DNA of 64,000 bases from a bacterium. Lineage in GTDB: Bacteria > Planctomycetota > UBA1135 > UBA2386. This document shows, piece by piece, positions 61,473 through 64,000 of this stretch (the first letter of the stretch is position 1; every line of letters begins with the position of its first letter). The stretch is taken from NCBI GenBank assembly GCA_030432695.1, contig JAUILN010000002.1, forward strand, positions 806,001 to 870,000, written 5' to 3'. A program made the translations under genes and the position numbers. Below the pieces are notes generated by a model that saw nothing but the letters and a program-made list of their open reading frames with translations, ran no database searches and was not told the DNA's origin.

Positions 61473-63533
61473 TCAACGTTCGTCCGGAACGACATGGAGC
61501 ATGAGGCCCGTGATGCCGTATCCGGACGTGTCGACGGACCGGAGTTCGCCACGGATCTGCAAGGCGCTGCGCAGTACGTCCGGCAACTGCGCGTCGGTCG
61601 CCGGATCGCCGCGTTCCCGGTCCGGACCATTCGCGAGGCGCCGGGCGGGGATGCGCTTCGTGGCCGCCAGCACCAGATAGCAATCCTCCATGGCACGCTC
61701 GAGCGGCCAATCGTCGAGCACGAAGAAGGCCTCGAAGTCGACTGAAGTTCCAGCCTTCACCAAGGGACAAGTCTCCTCCGAGCCGCGCAGCGCGAGCACG
61801 CTCCGGTGCCGCGCCGTCTCGGACGCCTGCTCCTCCAGCGACAGGACCGACACGTGGAGATCGTGCTCCGAGCGATTGTGGACCCGGATCCAGCCAATCC
61901 GCTCGGATCCCGTGGCCAGCCGGTCGGCGCTCGATGGCGCGAAGATCCGCGGCGGACCCTCCCGATCCAGAACCGCACGCACTGGACGACCCGCGATCCC
62001 TCCGACCGTCGCGAGCCGACCGGAGGGAATCACGAACTCCGCCTCCACCGCAAGGTCCCCCCGCTCACCAACGAGTCCGCGCAGCGCGCGCCATCGCAAC
62101 TCCTCACGAAGCCACGACCCGAGCAAGACCGCGCGCTCGTCGGGACCCACGCGGCGATCCAGGACCTTCGCGGCGATCGGCACGCCCTCGACCGTCGTCA
62201 GGCTCAGCTCCCCGTCCTCGTCCCTCAGCGCGTAGTCCGCGGCCTCGGCAGAGCTGCGCCACGAGACCAGCGGCGCGATGGAACTCCTGGAATGCGTGCG
62301 TGCGATCCTTCGGTCGGCCTGCACGCGCAACGGCATGACGCCCTCCGGGAGGCCTTCGGGAACGACGCGCACCAGCTCCCCCGCACGCTCCGGCTCCTCC
62401 ACCCAGCGCGCCACGGCACGCCAGGCCCCGAGGCGATTCGACCTGTGAACCCTCAACATGCCGAGTTCGCGGCCCTCGGAATCGAATCCGCGCAGCTGCG
62501 CGCCAGGACGCAGACCGTGCAACCAACCGGCCTCGACCTCGACGTCCCCAGCGCCCCGCACCAGGCATCCGAATCCGATCTGTGCTGCACCGACGGCTCC
62601 GAATGGTCGCCGCAGCCAATGGCCACCCAGCTGCACGGATTGCGGGACGGATTCGGAATGGACCCGGGCTCGGACCCGCCGGTGCACGGAGTCCCAGGTA
62701 TCGTCGTCGCGCAAGGAGGTGAGCGCCCGGAGCAGCTCGAAGGTGAACAGGCCATGGACCTCGGCCGTCGTTTCGTCGACGACATGCTCGCGCGCGACCT
62801 GCGTCGCACGCGCTGCGGTGACCATCACGTAGTGGTCTTCGGGAACGCGGGGACCATCGTCGTCGGTCCATTTCACTTCGGCCGGCCAGAAACCACGCAC
62901 CCACTCGCGGTCCAGTGGTTCGGTTCCACTACCGATGCTGCGGGCGACCGCGTGGCTGAGACGCCCCTCGCCCCGCACAGCGTCACCGGCGTGGCAGGCA
63001 TCGATCAGCACCGTGATCCGATCGGTGCGCTTCGCGACGGCCAGCAGCAGTGAACCGAGTTCGTCATCACTGAAGTCGCGGCTCCCTACGGCACCCTCGG
63101 CCCGGCTATCCCAGAGGACGAGGGACGAGTCGAGATCCTGCTCCTCCCGTCGCGCCGCGCCGGATCGATCGGGTATGCGCGAGCCGTGTCCCGCGAAGTA
63201 GAAGACGACTTCCGCACCCTTGGGACAGTCTTCGATCAGGTGGGCGTAGAACGTCTCGACGACCTTCCGGTGGGTCGCCTCTCCGTCGAGCAACGTTACG
63301 ATCTCGTCTGCACGGAACCCGAATCGCTCGAGCAGGAGTGCTCGCAACTCGGTGACGTCCTTTCGAGGACCCCTCAGCTTCGCCACCCCGTCGGGATAGT
63401 CACCCACGCCGATGAGCAAGGCACGGTGCGGGCGATCGAGGGCGGCCCGCCCCTGTGCCGGCGATACGGCGACGAGAGGTGTCGTCAGGAGACTCGCGAG
63501 CAGGCACGCTCGCCAACTTCTCGGTGAATTCAT
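61473..63533 (-). CDS. Exported caspase-like (peptidase C14) protein
   Basis: ATG 63533 gives 686 residues with a signal peptide (CLLASLLTTPLVAVSPAQG). Residues 35-290 are the caspase p20-like domain: RALLIGVGDYPDGVAKLRGP, KDVTELRALLLERFGF, the catalytic His in VVFYFAGHGSR (His116) and Cys in VLIDACHAGDA (Cys180). The acidic S1 pocket type of metacaspases (DSSLVLWDSR) suggests Arg/Lys specificity, as in metacaspases, not Asp. Residues 300-686 have no known domain: beta-rich with SRSSIAPLVSWRSSAEAAD and a DUF4384-like part (RIGWIRVHNRSEHDLHVSVL). It is convergent with the CHAT genes. Being exported, it cannot be a simple cytosolic death effector. Confidence 0.9.
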   Translation of the reverse strand: MNSPRSWRACLLASLLTTPLVAVSPAQGRAALDRPHRALLIGVGDYPDGVAKLRGPRKDVTELRALLLERFGFRADEIVTLLDGEATHRKVVETFYAHLIEDCPKGAEVVFYFAGHGSRIPDRSGAARREEQDLDSSLVLWDSRAEGAVGSRDFSDDELGSLLLAVAKRTDRITVLIDACHAGDAVRGEGRLSHAVARSIGSGTEPLDREWVRGFWPAEVKWTDDDGPRVPEDHYVMVTAARATQVAREHVVDETTAEVHGLFTFELLRALTSLRDDDTWDSVHRRVRARVHSESVPQSVQLGGHWLRRPFGAVGAAQIGFGCLVRGAGDVEVEAGWLHGLRPGAQLRGFDSEGRELGMLRVHRSNRLGAWRAVARWVEEPERAGELVRVVPEGLPEGVMPLRVQADRRIARTHSRSSIAPLVSWRSSAEAADYALRDEDGELSLTTVEGVPIAAKVLDRRVGPDERAVLLGSWLREELRWRALRGLVGERGDLAVEAEFVIPSGRLATVGGIAGRPVRAVLDREGPPRIFAPSSADRLATGSERIGWIRVHNRSEHDLHVSVLSLEEQASETARHRSVLALRGSEETCPLVKAGTSVDFEAFFVLDDWPLERAMEDCYLVLAATKRIPARRLANGPDRERGDPATDAQLPDVLRSALQIRGELRSVDTSGYGITGLMLHVVPDER

Positions 63534-63591
63534 CGGCCGATCCCGTTCGAGGCGGGGTTCATGATGACGCGACGACAGCGAAGCTCGCAAG

Positions 63592-64000
63592 ATGGACCGA
63601 CCGCCCCACAGCTCCGACTGGATCGACCGTCTGATCGACGACTTCCTGATCGCGCGCGCAGACGGTCGAAGACCCGACCGCGAAGAATGGCTCGCTCGCA
63701 TCCCGCAGGCCTCCGGGCGCGATCGATTCCGTGCTGGAACATGGCTGGACGACTTCATCGATCCAGTTCCCGGCGCGGTGCCGCCCGACATCGTTGCCGT
63801 ACTCGCGACCTTCGAGACCTCCGACGGTCGCACCGAGCTGCAGTCCTTGTTGGCTGCGAGCGAGACCGCAGGCGCCTTTCTACCCAGGACACTGTCGCCA
63901 GGCACCCTCCTGGGGGGGCGCTTCCGCATCTTGGAGGAACTCGGTCGCGGCGGCATAGGCATCGTCTATCGCGCGACCCAGATCGATCTCGGCCGTGAGG
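63592..64000 (+). CDS. Partial Ser/Thr protein kinase, C-terminus off the window
   Basis: ATG 63592 starts a reading frame open to the window end. About 110 residues of acidic, helical sequence (WIDRLIDDFLIARADGRRPD, ATFETSDGRTELQSLLAASE) precede the kinase domain. That opens with LLGGRFRILEELGRGGIGIV and YRATQIDLGRE, the glycine loop (GRGGIG) of a Hanks-type kinase; the catalytic residues lie beyond the window. The first part resembles the regulatory N-terminus of planctomycete kinases. It is divergent from the caspase-like gene, with 58 bases between the two starts, so the pair may share control. Confidence 0.85.
   Translation, partial: MDRPPHSSDWIDRLIDDFLIARADGRRPDREEWLARIPQASGRDRFRAGTWLDDFIDPVPGAVPPDIVAVLATFETSDGRTELQSLLAASETAGAFLPRTLSPGTLLGGRFRILEELGRGGIGIVYRATQIDLGRE

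Overview
The window is very GC-rich, densely coded bacterial chromosome. It most likely comes from a planctomycete. The grounds are several ECF sigma factors (one with the TRWSLV start typical of that phylum), a sigma factor/Ser-Thr kinase gene pair, sigma factors fused to membrane and carboxypeptidase-regulatory-like domains, CHAT and caspase-like proteins, and secreted beta-helix, HEAT and propeller proteins. This assignment is inference; no rRNA or tRNA gene is visible. GTG starts and 4-nt ATGA/GTGA overlaps are common. No stretch over 300 bases is without a gene.

Layout. 1-9.2 kb: a minus-strand regulatory set (sigma-54 activator, sensor-less histidine kinase, response regulator, partial unknown), then on the plus strand a broken propeller gene, a small orphan, dacB, and a flagellar block (flagellin, fliD, fliS, fliT-like). 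9.2-24 kb: envelope and housekeeping genes (DUF1579 protein, large repeat protein, beta-helix protein, MprF-like protein, M48 peptidase, TAP-type hydrolase, lipoprotein, Ca2+/Na+ exchanger, HEAT protein, CCA/poly(A)-polymerase-like protein). 24-26.7 kb: a kinase remnant lacking its catalytic core beside an intact paralogue. 28.5-36 kb: two sigma-factor/carboxypeptidase-regulatory fusions around an operon of an FGE-like protein and an iodothyronine-deiodinase-like selenoprotein. 36-44.8 kb: sigma factor operon, HEAT protein, a glycine-rich pseudopilin, SGNH hydrolase and an ArnT-like glycosyltransferase. 44.8-56.2 kb: exported beta-lactamase-fold protein, an FKBP/dCMP deaminase/kinase-TPR/ECF operon, and a VOC/cupredoxin/propeller operon. 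56.3-64 kb: two exported TPR-CHAT proteins (one broken), an exported caspase-like protein and the start of another kinase.

Main points. (1) The selenoprotein gene at 31395-32429 reads through an in-frame UGA inside a TUPPF motif, with a SECIS-like hairpin downstream whose apical GCAGGUCUGC matches the E. coli fdhF SECIS as I recall it. (2) Three genes (about 3.93, 24.95 and 60.94 kb) carry out-of-frame internal deletions; two junctions share the 9-mer GCCGGGCGA. (3) A 37-bp palindrome built around GGTGCC-A/T-GGCACC occurs four times in full in intergenic gaps. (4) The right end is an exported CHAT/caspase cluster next to a kinase, which could be an undescribed extracytoplasmic system.
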